A stretch of DNA of 64,000 bases from positions 476,348,008 to 476,412,007 of the forward strand of contig NC_081405.1 of assembly GCF_030272615.1 (NCBI RefSeq). Reading direction: 5' to 3'. The DNA comes from Cryptomeria japonica. Its lineage: Eukaryota > Streptophyta > Pinopsida > Cupressales > Cupressaceae. This document shows positions 10,239-20,676 of the stretch, in pieces. Position 1 is the first letter of the stretch. Every line of letters starts with the position of its first letter. A program made the translations under genes and the position numbers. Under the pieces are notes generated by a model, which was given only the letters and a program-made list of their open reading frames with translations, had not been told where the DNA came from and made no database searches.

Positions 10239-11328
10239 ATGATGAAGAGGGAAGGTTCAAAGTTTAACAGAGGAAATTTTAGTATATGGAAAGATAGAAT
10301 GAAGATATACATCGGAAGCATGGGTGCTCAACACTGGAGCTATGTTGAGAATGCCTATGTTGCCCCTACCGGTACTCTCACCGATGACCAAAAGAGAGAG
10401 ATGCAGGAGAATGGGCAAGTCATGGAAGCCCTAATTAGTAGTTTATCAGACATTGATTTTATTGATGTCCAAGATAAGGTAAATCCCAAAGAGGTATGGG
10501 ATACTCTTGAAAATATCTAGGGCGGTGATGAGCATGTAAAACAAGCTAAGGAAGAAAGCCTTAGAGGGAAGTTTGAAGACATGCGGATGGTTGAAGGTGA
10601 GACCATTCAACAATATGGAATAAGAATCAAAACCATTGTTGGAGATATCAAGAGTGCAGGTGGTAAAATGGAAGATTCCACTGTGGTAAACAAAGTCCTT
10701 AGATCCTTATTACCGGTCTATGCCATAAGGGTTGCTACTATTCAAGAGCTGAGATCAATAGACAAGGCCAAGATATCCCTAGACTCCATCATTGCAAAGT
10801 TGACAGCCTATGAGCTAAATAGTTTTGATGGCAGTGTTCAAAAGACTGAATCGGCTTTTAAAGCTTCTGCTGTACCATCCAGAAAAGGAAAAGAAGCAAG
10901 CACCAGTGGTGAACCAAGACAGAGCAAAGAAATGGATGATGAGGAGGTTCTGATGGCATTTGAAGCTCTCCTTGCTAGGAAACTTCCTAAAGGAGCCGGC
11001 AAATACAGAGGTAAGCTTCCTTTGAAATGATTTTCTTTTAACCGGATAGGACATATTGTTGTAAACTGTCCTAATGGCAACAACAAGGACAAACCGGAAA
11101 GGTTCAAGAAATTCAAAGGAGGAAACTGGAGAAACTCTTTTGTGGTAGTTGATGAAGGTGTCACAGATGAGGAATTAGATGATGAAGAAAATGAAGATAT
11201 TGTGTTTGTTGCTGTCAAGGAAGATGTGTCTGATAAGAGGGCTCTTGTCTCTCGATTTGATAATTCCAATGAGTGGATCATTGATAGTGGCTATACTCAC
11301 CATATGACTAGTGACTGAAGCAAGTTTC
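10239..11328 (+). pseudogene. Copia-1 gag and start of protease
   Basis: Gag plus the beginning of the aspartic protease, in one frame from ATG 10239. Motifs in order: FNRGNFSIWKDRMKIYI (copia gag N-terminus), GGDEHVKQAKEESLRGKFE after a stop at 10518-10520, a capsid region to LLPVYAIRVATIQELRS, LLARKLPKGAGKYRGKLPLK, a stop at 11028-11030, a degraded zinc knuckle (FSFNRIGHIVVNC, first two Cys lost), an acidic linker, and the protease signature WIIDSGYTHHM (normally DSGCSHH). The frame is cut at 11328 by a solo LTR and resumes at 12195. Stops and missing zinc ligands show it is dead. Confidence 0.88.
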
Positions 11329-12189
11329 TGTTAGGGGTCCCATAGATACTGAGAGGGGGGCGTGAATCAGTATCTAACCGGTAATAAGAATTTCTTAAGT
11401 TAAAACATGCAGAACATAATATAACAGTGTACCAGTATGCAAGAAATAATGCAATAAACAGAATCAAGAACATCCACATGAAAAGTACACCATAACACAA
11501 GATGTTTAATGAGGAAACCCAATGTGGGAAAAGCCTCGGTGGGATTTGTGACCCACAATATTCACTCACTGGCCAATAAGAGAATATTACTTACAATAGG
11601 GGCCTGCACATGCAGGAAAGCCAACTGCCTAGAGCTCACTGCTCAATGGGAAGTCACACTGACGTACAATAAGGATTATACTAATCCAATGACTTGTACT
11701 TCTTTACAATAGCATCTCCAATGCCAGATTTAGTGCCAGTTCTTGCTTTGTTCTTTACATATACCCTTGACCTATAATTCACACATTAGGTCTGCCTAAT
11801 AATTTTCTTTTTTTACTCCTTCCTTATCTTCTTCAAATGTCTACAATGATCTCATTTATATACAAGAGTCATTTTACAATTTGTCAAGTCAACTTACAAT
11901 AATAAACAAAATATTACATAACAAAAATCCTGTCGGCCTCTGTGCCGGTATACATATTTTCTTCTTTGCCAGTGCTGGTGTAGAGTGATCTATTGATGCC
12001 AGTGCACTGTCTTGCCTATGTTATATTTTGCCGGTATGATTTCTTGCCGGTGCCATAGGATTGCAAGGTTGCCTGTGTAATGATTTGCCGGTATAATGTC
12101 TTGTCGGTGCCATATGATTTCAAGGTTGCCATCAATGACAAAACCTTCAATCACATACAATGTCTCATTAGAGTGTCCATATGCCAACA
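11329..12189 (-). mobile_element. Solo copia LTR nested in Copia-1
   Basis: This 861-bp block starts TGTTAGGGG and ends TGCCAACA on the plus strand, so on the minus strand it reads TGTTGGCATA to CCCCTAACA, a TG...CA copia LTR. GTTTC (11324-11328) precedes it and ATTTC (12190-12194) follows, a 5-bp duplication with one G/A difference. Removing it restores the Copia-1 protease reading SKFLSLEEYDGG. No internal region remains, so it arose by recombination between two LTRs. The antisense of the conserved LTR motif (GAGGAAACCCAATGTGGGAA) lies near 11510-11530. Confidence 0.92.
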
Positions 12190-15171
12190 ATTTCTATCCT
12201 TGGAAGAGTATGATGGTGGTGTGGTTCACTTTGGTAATGATGCACCATGTATGGTCAAAGGCAAAGGGTCCATCTCTCTGAATGGAAAGAGTAGTGCTGA
12301 TAATGTGTACTAGGTTGATGGTCACAGACACAACCTTCTGAGTGTTTCCCAGCTGAACGATAGTGGTCTCACTCTGGAATTCAAGAATGGAGTGTGCAAA
12401 ATCAAAGGAAAGAATGGTGAATTGGTGGCCACCGGCATGCAGACCAAAGGTAACCTATTTCACCTGAATGCAAATATAAGTACATGTCTTATGGCTAAAT
12501 TTGATGATAGTTGGATATGGCATAGGAGACTCTGCCATGTAAACTTTGATAACATTGTGAAGGCTATTAAGATCAAGGTAGTTAGAGGGTTGTCGGTGCT
12601 AAGAAAACCGGATAATACCCTGTGCAGAGAGTGTCAATTGGGGAAAATGTCTTCCTCAACCTTCAAAGGTGAATCTTTCACTGGTGATAATTTGTTTGAT
12701 CTTGTGCATACTGATTTGTGTGGTCCTATGAAAACTAGGAGTGTGCAGGGTGATAGGTACTTCATGATTCTCATTGATGACTGCTCAAGAATGATGTGGG
12801 TCATATTCTTGAAAGATAAGTCTAAAGCTTTTGTAAAGTTTAAAGCCTTCAGAGCATTAGTGGAGAAGGAAAGCAGTAAAAGGATAAAGTCCCTGAGAAC
12901 TGATCAAGGAGGGGAATTCACCTCTGGTGAATTCAACAAGTATTGTGAAGAACATGGCATCAAGAGGCAACTGTCTTCCCCCTGGACTCCACAACAAAAT
13001 GGTCTAGCAGAGAGGAATAACTAGAGTGTGGTTGAAGTAGCTAGAACTATGTTGATTCAAGGAAAGGTAGCCCACACCTTTTGGAGAGAAGTGGTGAGCA
13101 CTGCAGTCTATACAATGAACCAGGTACTCATCAAGAAAGGTAAGGATAAAACTCCTTATGAGTATTGGACTAGTAAGACACTTATTGTTAGCTACTTTAG
13201 AGTGTTTGGTAGTAAATGTTACATCAAGAGGAGTGAACACCAGAGCAAATTTGATGCGAAATGTGATGAGGGAATATTCCTAGGGTATTCCACCAAGAGC
13301 AAAGCTCTCAAGTGTTTCAATAATAGGACACAGAGAATCATGGAAAGCATCAATGTAAGAGTTGATGAAACCTCTGAGAAAACTAATGAAATCGACAGTA
13401 AGCAAGCGATAAATGAACTGGTTGTAACCTTCTGGGAACCAGTTGTCAGTCAGCCAAGTACTAGTAACAGTGATCCTACACCAGTAGATGTAGATGCTAA
13501 TATTGATGGAGATGAGGATGAAGAAGATAAGCAAGAGAAATCTATCAAGACCATTCCTCGATATGTCAAGCTGAATCATGATCCTAAGCAGATCATAGGA
13601 GATAAGGATGCAGAAATCCTTACAAGAAGAAAGGTCAGAGAAAACTCATGTATGATCTCTGAATTTGAGCCTAAAACATTCAAAGAGGCACATAAAGATG
13701 AAGATTGGATCAAGGCAATGGAAGAGGAACTTGACCAGATAGAGAAAAATGGTACATGGTCTTTGGTACCCAAACCGGAGCATAAAAATGTCATTGGTAC
13801 CAAATGGGTCTTCAGAAATAAGCTGAATGAGGATGGCATAGTGATTAGGAACAAAGCCAGATTGGTGTGCAAAGGATATGCCCAAGAAGAAGGAGAAGAC
13901 TATGGAGAAACCTTTGCTTCTGTAGCCAGATTGGAAGGAGTTCGTATGCTTCTTGCATATGCAGCTTTTAAAGGTTTCAAAGTATATCAAATGGATGTAA
14001 AGTCTATATTCCTAAATGGTGTACTTGAAGAGGAGGTGTATATAGAGTAACCGGATGGGTTTTCCCTATCTGAAGATAATGACATGGTATGTAGGATACA
14101 TAAAGCCTTATATGGTCTAAAGTAGGCACCTAGAGCTTAGTATGAACATCTGCATTCTCATCTTGTGAAGATTGGATTTGAGAGAACAAGTGAAGATAGC
14201 AATATCTACTTGAAGTCTGAAGGAGATCAGATCCTGATGTGTGAGGTATTTGTTGATGACATTATCTTTGGTGGAGATGACAAGATGAGTCATGAGTTTG
14301 CAGATGAGATGAAGAAAGAGTTTGAGATGTCACTCATAGGGGAGATTAAGCTCTTCATTGGATTGCAGATCCATCAGATGAAAGTTGGAATCTTTATCAC
14401 TCAGTCCAAGTATGTCAAAGAGGTGTTGAAGACTTTTGGCATGGAATATAGCAAACCAGTTGGAACACTGATGGTAACCGGTTGTAAACTATCCAAAGAG
14501 GATGACTCAGCATTGGTTGATGAGAAGGAATACCGATCAATGATTAGTAAGTTGCATTATGTAGTGCATAGTAGACCAGATATTGCACATGCAGTTGGCA
14601 TTACTGCAATGTTCCAGAAAATCCCAAGAGAATCCCACTTGGCTATAGTCAAGCTGATTCTTAGGTATCTAAAGGGAACTGTTGACTATGGATTGTGGTA
14701 TCCATATAGCAAGGATTTCAACTTGAAAGTATACACAGATGCTGATTGGGCAGGTAATGTAGATGACCGGAAAAGCACAACCAGTGGTGCATTCTTTCTC
14801 GGTGGTAGACTGGTCTCATGGATGAGTAAGAAGCAGAGTATGTTGCAGCTTTCATGAACTGCACTTAGACAATTTGGATGAAGCATGTATTAAATGGCTT
14901 CAAAGTTCCTGTATCTGAATCGATAAGTATATTTTGTGACAATACTAGTGCAATTAATATCTCCAAGAATCCGGTTTTGCATTCTAGAACCAAGCACTTT
15001 AAGCGTAGGTATCATTTCTTGAGGGAAAAGGTTCAGAACAAAGAGATTGCACTGGAACACATTTCCAGTAAGGAGCAGTTAGTAGACATATTCACCAAGC
15101 CTCTCCCAAAGGCTAAATTTATGTACTTAAGAGGTGAATTAGGGGTGTTACCCCTTCAGGAGGTAAACTAA
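12190..15171 (+). pseudogene. Copia-1 pol: protease end, integrase, RT, RNase H
   Basis: One frame from 12195 to about 14850 with stops at 12310-12312, 13022-13024, 14048-14050 and two near 14124-14140. Order: protease tail (VRFGNDAPC-type HFGNDAPCMVKGKG), pre-integrase zinc motif (WIWHRRLCHVNFDN to CRECQLGKM), integrase with all three acidic residues visible (HTDLCGPM, LRTDQGGEFTS, PQQNGLAERN), RT from [11 protein letters not shown] through VYQMDVKS and FVDDIIFGG, and RNase H from VYTDADWAGN. Near 14850, RNase H has lost roughly 10 codons between SKKQ and EYVAA, shifting frame; the last part (14878-15171) contains IFCDNTSAI and VDIFTKPLP. It is non-functional. Confidence 0.93.
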
Positions 15172-15292
15172 AGGTATATGCTCCACATCAGTCAGGTATT
15201 ATATAGTCAATTTTTTTTTTATTGATGTGTTGAAGGATGCTACTCCTCAGGGGGACCAACGTAATGGAACAGGGAAGCTTGTGCCTCCACTT

Positions 15293-15452
15293 TGGCATTG
15301 TTGTCAAAGGGGGAGAAGATGTGAAGTGGAGAAGATATCTACAGAAAAGGGGGAGAAGATGTGAAGCAGAGAAGATATCTATAGAAAATGGGAAGAATAT
15401 GTGAAGCAGAGAGATATCTTTGTATATTGCCATCAATGCCAAAGGGGGAGAT
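15293..15452 (+). repeat. Copia-1 3' non-coding region with repeated purine tracts
   Basis: A unit of about 45 bases, purine tract plus GAAGATGTGAAGYRGAGAAG and ATATCT, is repeated about three times (from about 15304, 15345 and 15386). The first follows GTTGTCAAAGGGGGAGAAGA, a second polypurine tract upstream of the one that abuts the LTR (15441-15451). Each unit therefore contains a polypurine-like tract, the last degraded to AAAATGGGAAGA. Confidence 0.75.
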
Positions 15453-16870
15453 TGTTGGCATTATGTGAACTGGTATGAGGACATAATGAAATTATGTGTT
15501 GTCATTGATGTCAATATGTTGAAGAGAAGAGAACCAGTATAACACTGTGAAGCGGTGTGTTTGTTCAAGATGAACCGGCATATGGTTATGGGAACCGGCA
15601 CATGGAAGCATTGTATGACTACCAGTTAATAGTCTCAACTTCAAGGTTTCCGATTGAAGTGCTTCAAGCCAGTGTGGCTCAACCAGTGACTTTGTGTGAT
15701 GAGTCAGCATGATAATGAAGAATAGATCATGTTGCCACGTATGCCTTGTGTGCATGAAGGATCTTGCATGAAGGAGGTTGTTCCTATCTACCTCGGGAAT
15801 GTTCGAAGTCTGTAAACAGTGATAATGTGTGATGGGTTATTAGTTGCCATGAAATTGGTGGAAAATGAATGATGGAGATTAATGCAGTGTGCTCAATGGT
15901 AAGGATTGAACTATTTGAATTCCTTAACCTAATAGGTTTAGGGTTTAGGGTTTATGCTACCGACCTATCTATTTTCCTATAAGATCGATATTGTGATTCT
16001 TTCTAGGGTTGTTGGGAAAAGTTGTGTGTGTGTATCCAAGAGAAGAGATACATGACTCTTGCCAGACCAAAGGAGAGAAGTGATACCTGCAGAGTGTAAG
16101 TGCAGAAGATGAAGAGGAGCTTAAGTGGATCTGCATTGGCTTTGAGTGTTGTTATTAGATCATTGTAATACCTGTTGATCTCAAACCACTTCAACAATTG
16201 AGAAATCCCTTACCAGGGTAGCTTTAACTGGCTTGTTGTAAATCCTTTAATAGGGTGACTCAAAACCATTGAGTTCTTGAAATCCTCTAACAAGGTAACC
16301 TTTAATAGGGTTTAACCCTTAACCGGGTATTCTAGCCATTCCTTAATCGGGTGATCCCTAACAGGATTGATTCCTAATAGAACCTATTGTATCAGTCTTT
16401 AACCGGACAAGGCTCCAAACAGAGCAAACTTCTAAAGAGTTCAAAAACAAGCTTGTGGGTATTCATCCCCACCGTGGTTTTTCCCAGTTGGGTTTCCATG
16501 TGAAAAATATTTGTGTTATGTGTGATGTCTTCTTCATGCGATGCTATGATATTTTCTGTCAAGCAGTGAATCCTGTTGATCTAGTTGATTATATGTATAT
16601 CTTAGATGGTAGATTACCTGTTTATGCATGAGGGTGAAATGGAAATGAAGTGTTAGATTGTATGAGAAGATAAGTGTCAACCAGTTTATGCTTGTCTCAG
16701 TTATTCTATGTTTTGTTGGTTGTACTTTGTTTAAGGACCGGTGTTACTATTTGTCTGTCAATGCACAGTGTTTGCTGACAAACTGGTTTAAGAGTGTGTT
16801 TTTGTCTGTACTAATTCACCCCCCCCTCTCAATACCGGTTTGGTACTATTCGTTCATAATTGTGTTATCA
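15453..16870 (+). repeat. Copia-1 3' LTR
   Basis: 1418 bp, pairing with 8727-10167 and differing by scattered substitutions and small indels (for example a missing stretch after AACCAGTATAACACT). It ends GTGTTATCA at 16870. Confidence 0.92.
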
Positions 16871-16875
16871 GTTCA
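16871..16875. repeat. Copia-1 target-site duplication, right copy (GTTCA)
   Basis: Pairs with GTTCG at 8722-8726. Gyp1 gag resumes immediately after it on the minus strand. Confidence 0.8.
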
Positions 16876-17702
16876 TATGGATGAGGTCTATAATTATGTT
16901 GCACATAGGAACCACCTGGTATAGAGTCATAATGAGGAATGGAATATTTTCTTTGTCCATGTATATCATATTCTATAGGCATGTCATGAGTTTGTTCTAG
17001 TGTGTTGCCCCCAAATTTGACGTGGGGCTTCCTTGTGTCCTTTTTTTGAGCATCCCTCTAGATATCCAATTGCTTTTGAGGTTGGTCCTTAGCATTGGTA
17101 TGCAATTGAGTGCATTTATCTGCATAAGACTTCCATAGAGGTGTGCGTAGATGGAATTGTTCATGAGATGCTCTTTCATGAGTATCATAAGCTTGACCAT
17201 GTGTATTTGGGACCACAGGTTTTTGAAACAAAGATGATGGAGACTTAGGCACAAAACGTGGTCATCTAGTACCTCCACTATTAGGCCTCTTTTGATCCAT
17301 GTTGAGTTGATTTTCTTGCATAGGTTGATTTTCCACTATTTGAGACATGTCAAAATCATGAGGTATCTTAGTTACACTTTGTGCCATCACTTGTAGAAAC
17401 TAATGTCTATCTCTTCTCATGATTTCCTCAACCAATCTATTAAAATGAGGATCCATAATAGAGTCTTCCACTTCTGCTTAATGTATAGAAACATTGTCCA
17501 TATTGTCATTCTGTGTATCATTGTTGTTTGTGTTATCCATGTTCTCAACATTTTGAGTATTTGTATAAGTGTCCATGTTAGGTAATATGGTATGATCATA
17601 ATAGAAGAAGATATCGTTGTCATACTCATAGGCACTCATGTTTACGGACACTTGAGCCTCTTTAGCTTCTCTCCTAGATTTTTGGGAATGGGTTTCAACC
17701 AT
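16876..17702 (-). pseudogene. Gyp1 gag N-terminal part
   Basis: The minus-strand frame begins at ATG 17700-17702 (MVETHSQKSRREAKEAQVSV), chosen because upstream sequence is leader and the frame then stays gag-like. An acidic, Asn/Asp-rich stretch follows (NMDTYTNTQNVENMDNTNNN), then LVEEIMRRDRH, FDMSQIVENQPMQENQLNM, FVPKSPSSLFQKPVVPN and HPYE, which joins HVYDQYHP across Copia-1. Stops interrupt near 17478, 17400 and 17268. This N-terminal part is poorly conserved in gypsy elements in general; assignment rests on continuity with the capsid region. Confidence 0.7.
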
Positions 17703-18179
17703 GAACCAGGTGTTGACCAAGATGTGTGAGACTAGATGAAAATGGAAAGAGTATGGAAGACCAAGAGTTGGATGGAATGTAAATGAATCTAAGGTGTACT
17801 TGCGATGTCCAAAGTGTAAGACCAAGTATGTATGTGGTAGAGTAGGTGTGGCTTCCAAAGAGATGATAGTTTCTCTTGATAAGGTAAGTTGACCTTGACT
17901 CTAAGTAAGAACAAATGAGACCCAAAGGTGGTAGACCTTGATGAGGGACCACTTGACAAAATTTTGTTGTATGTATTGTGTTGACAAAGCAAGATGAGGA
18001 CAAGCAAGTGACCTTTTGACTCAAGTTTAGACAAATGTGAATATAATGCAAGATGTAAGGCAATGATGAACTGTGTGAGAACTATAAATAGGTTGAATAC
18101 TAGATGAAAACCCTGAGAAATAACCTAGGAAGCTCAATAAGTCTGAAATTGACTGCTCTTGTTTGCTGGACTATAAGTT

Positions 18180-18400
18180 TTTCCAATTCTAAACACAGAC
18201 GTGCCTGTATACTTCACAAATGCGATTTCCTAACTCAGATGTTTTTGAACACTACACAGACGCGTTTCCAAGATTTTGTAAATGCAATTTTTCTTCTGAA
18301 AACACAAATGTGTTTCTGTCTTGCACAAACGTGGCTAAATGATACATACGTTGTTGAACACTGCACAGACGTGTTTCTAGAAACTAAGTGCAATTTTTCC
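18180..18400. repeat. Cluster of degenerate ACAGACGYG repeats (leader, cluster 1)
   Basis: Repeats of a roughly 20-base motif with core ACAGACGTG, ACAGACGCG or ACAAACGTG followed by T-rich sequence, for example CACAGACGTGCCTG, CACAGACGCGTTTCC, GCACAAACGTGGC and GCACAGACGTGTTTC. Confidence 0.6.
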
Positions 18401-19559
18401 AATTTGTAATGTTGTTGTTGTGACCAAATTTGAATTTTTGACTATTTTTCATGACAAGAGGACACAATGTTGATGAGGACTCAATGTTTGCAAGTGTTTA
18501 GACTCAAAATGACTCAAAGAAAGTGTGTTGTTTGATGTAAAAATATTTTACATACACTTGAAGGCACAATGTTTTGATGTTTGATCTTTGAATGTTTGAA
18601 TGTTTAAAAGAAGACAAGCACAATTCTTAAGGTTGGCTAGGATAAAAGTTATTGATCCCACATGGGGTTTCCCCCAAGGCTACGCTATTCAAAGTGAATA
18701 CTTAGATGATTGACCCCACTGGCTCCACCCTCGACACTCACTTCTCTGGGGCAGCCAAGCATCAATCCCCATGAAAACCCCCCATGGTGAACTTTGTATC
18801 TCTACTAAAGCCTGTATGTGTGTGGGCCGCTCAAGAGGTTCGACCTCTTGCCCCAACAACTAGAAGGATTTTGGCTTTCTTATTACAAAAAGGTGCTAGT
18901 AAGGGAATCTGCTCATGTGGCCATACATGTAGTACTCTTTGCTCTGTAAATACAGAAGGCTACCAGCCGGTAGGGGTTACGCCCTACAATTGGTCAAATA
19001 AATTTGATCAAACGGGTTTATGGGGAGACATAGTGTCGGTATGAACTAATCAACACACGTTACCCATGGCTTTCACCATGGATACAATTATTTATAGTAG
19101 TTCGGAAGAGGTGGGTTTTCCTTGCTACCACTTGGGTCATTCTCTCCTCACTAGTAGTCCTAATGACTACACGGGGAGAGAAACCCTCTAGAGATTAAAT
19201 AAAAAGAGCCTATTGCTCAAGACACAAAAGACACTGGTTCATTTGTAGTGCACCAATTGAAGTGTTTGGTAATCTATGAAAACTAGGCACACAATAAAGA
19301 TCGAAAACCCTTGCCAAAATTCTACAACAAAAATTTGTTAGTAGTTTTTGCAAGAATATCCCTCCTGCAAGCACACAAGTTAGGTAAATTTTAGATCCAA
19401 AAGACTTTGCAAAAAAGGGGCCTTCGACAAGATGTGTTACTTCAAGGACAAATTGTACCAATTTGTTAGCTAGATCACAAGATGTTAGCCCAAATAAACC
19501 AGATCTAAAATCCAAATGATGAAATGAAGCCCTAAAACTGGAACAAAAATCAAGAAATG

Positions 19560-19830
19560 CGAAATCTGAAACACACATGCGGTTAAACATAACACAGACA
19601 TGGTTAAAGATCACAAACATGCCTAAAACTGTTGCAAACATGCCTAGGCAATACAGACATGATTCCAGGACACGGATGCGACTGAAAGATGCACATATGC
19701 GATTCAGAAATACAGACGTGACCCTGCAATCTGCAAAAAATGTAGAATAATGTTGAATGTAGACGCGATAAAAGAGGTCACAGATGCGGTAGAAAATAAA
19801 AAAATGTGATTTTGATATGCGCAGATGCGA
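19560..19830. repeat. Cluster of degenerate ACAGAYGYG repeats (leader, cluster 2)
   Basis: The same core motif recurs: ACACACATGCGG, ACACAGACATGG, ATACAGACATGA, GACACGGATGCGAC, ATACAGACGTGAC, TGTAGACGCGAT, CACAGATGCGG and GCGCAGATGCGA, spaced about 20-30 bases apart. Confidence 0.6.
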
Positions 19831-19919
19831 AACTGTCGAAATATTGTCAAAAATATCAAATCTACAACTTCAAAAACACAAAATCTGCGACAAGATGTTA
19901 AATGCAAAAGGATAAGAGT

Positions 19920-19938
19920 CCCATCGGGCGGGCCAAAA
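19920..19938 (-). promoter_or_regulatory. Gyp1 primer-binding region
   Basis: Directly after the LTR end the minus strand reads TTTTGGCCCGCCCGATGGG, in the position and style of a gypsy tRNA primer site beginning TGG. I cannot name the tRNA with certainty. Confidence 0.55.
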
Positions 19939-20676
19939 TGTTTATGGTAAAAATGGAAATAACAATATTGAAGGATTGAATAGATTCAACCTCAAAACCC
20001 TAGCCTAACAACAACAAAGATCCACCATAACATATGAAGATTACCTAAGACAAATGCAAATCAACAAAATCACAAATATTATACCATCACATGTCCAATA
20101 GGGTTTGAATCTCCATTCTTCCTATCTCCATTGATCTTGCTCGATACTTTTTCTCTTAGATTTTATGTGTGCACAAGAGCTCAACAAAGAATGGAAATGT
20201 GGTTGCAAGTAGGCTTGATCGCATATGAAAGTTTGAATGCTAGAATGCTTGAAGGATTGATTAGGGTTGATAATGAAGGAAACATCTCCTTATATAGAAG
20301 ACACTATAAGAAATGGAGGGATAATATTGAGAGGTGTAAAAGATAAATGGTTGGCTACGATTAGAGGTTAGGTAAAAGAAATAAGAAAATAATGAGTGGG
20401 TAGGTAGTGTATGAATTAAGAGATGAATGACATGTGTCATAGGTAGAAAAGGCTAATGAATTAATTAAATAAATAAAGATTCATTTAATTAACATAGGAA
20501 GTGGAATTAATTAAATAAATAAAAGTATTTATTTAAATGAGAAATAAGGCTACAAGAGGATAACTGAATTAATTAAATAAATAAAGATTTATTCAATTAA
20601 TAGAAGAATTAGGCTAAAATAATTAAATAAATAAAGATATTTATTTAATTAGATTGGACAATTTTAGGTGTCTACA
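19939..20676 (-). repeat. Gyp1 5' LTR
   Basis: 738 bp. On the minus strand it starts TGTAGACACCTAAAATT (20676 downward) and ends ACCATAAACA (19939). U3 is full of AATTAATTAAATAAATAAA repeats (20460-20650). A TATA-like CTATATAAGG lies at 20297-20288. The same start, TGTAGACACCTAAAATT, opens the Gyp2 LTR at 52493, so the two belong to related gypsy groups. The matching 3' LTR is outside the window. Flanking bases are AGTGG (20677-20681). Confidence 0.82.

Larger units (their letters stand above)
8727..16870 (+). mobile_element. Copia-1, full-length Ty1/copia element with LTRs at both ends
   Basis: The element is 8144 bp including an 861-bp solo LTR nested at 11329-12189. The LTRs (8727-10167 and 15453-16870) begin TGTTGGCATTATGTG and end GTGTTATCA. 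A primer site TGGTATTAGAGC at 10170-10181 is complementary to the 3' end of initiator-methionine tRNA with one mismatch. The purine tract AAAGGGGGAG abuts the right LTR. Gag, protease, integrase, RT and RNase H occur in copia order. It is inserted in Gyp1 gag with a near-perfect 5-bp duplication. Stops and a deletion in RNase H make it non-autonomous today. Confidence 0.95.
17703..19919 (-). other. Gyp1 untranslated leader between primer site and gag
   Basis: About 2.2 kb without a convincing frame. Two clusters of a short degenerate repeat with core ACAGAYGYG (18180-18400 and 19560-19830) flank a more GC-rich central stretch (18640-19200) with several short self-complementary segments such as GAGGTTCGACCTC (18835-18847). 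Long leaders occur in several plant gypsy groups and hold packaging signals. Nothing else is recognisable. Confidence 0.55.
736..20676 (-). mobile_element. Ty3/gypsy retrotransposon Gyp1, decayed and interrupted
   Basis: Read on the minus strand, the element runs 5' LTR (19939-20676), primer site, leader with iterated short repeats, gag (starts near 17702, broken by Copia-1, resumes at 8721), aspartic protease, G-patch-like linker, linker, and reverse transcriptase up to the YVDD region at about 745. The edge copia LTR then interrupts it. Insertions at about 2116-5941 and 8727-16870 split the reading frame; joining the flanks restores gag continuity across Copia-1. The NKACPKDDFPLP and MHPQVALLIK motifs and the G-patch-like linker suggest the plant Tat-type gypsy group, which is inference. 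RNase H, integrase and the 3' LTR are absent from the window. Confidence 0.85.

Noticed and set aside
20460-20650. AATTAATTAA-rich palindromes as a MITE or replication origin
   Set aside because: They lie within the U3 of a gypsy LTR and recur at the same place in the Gyp2 LTRs.
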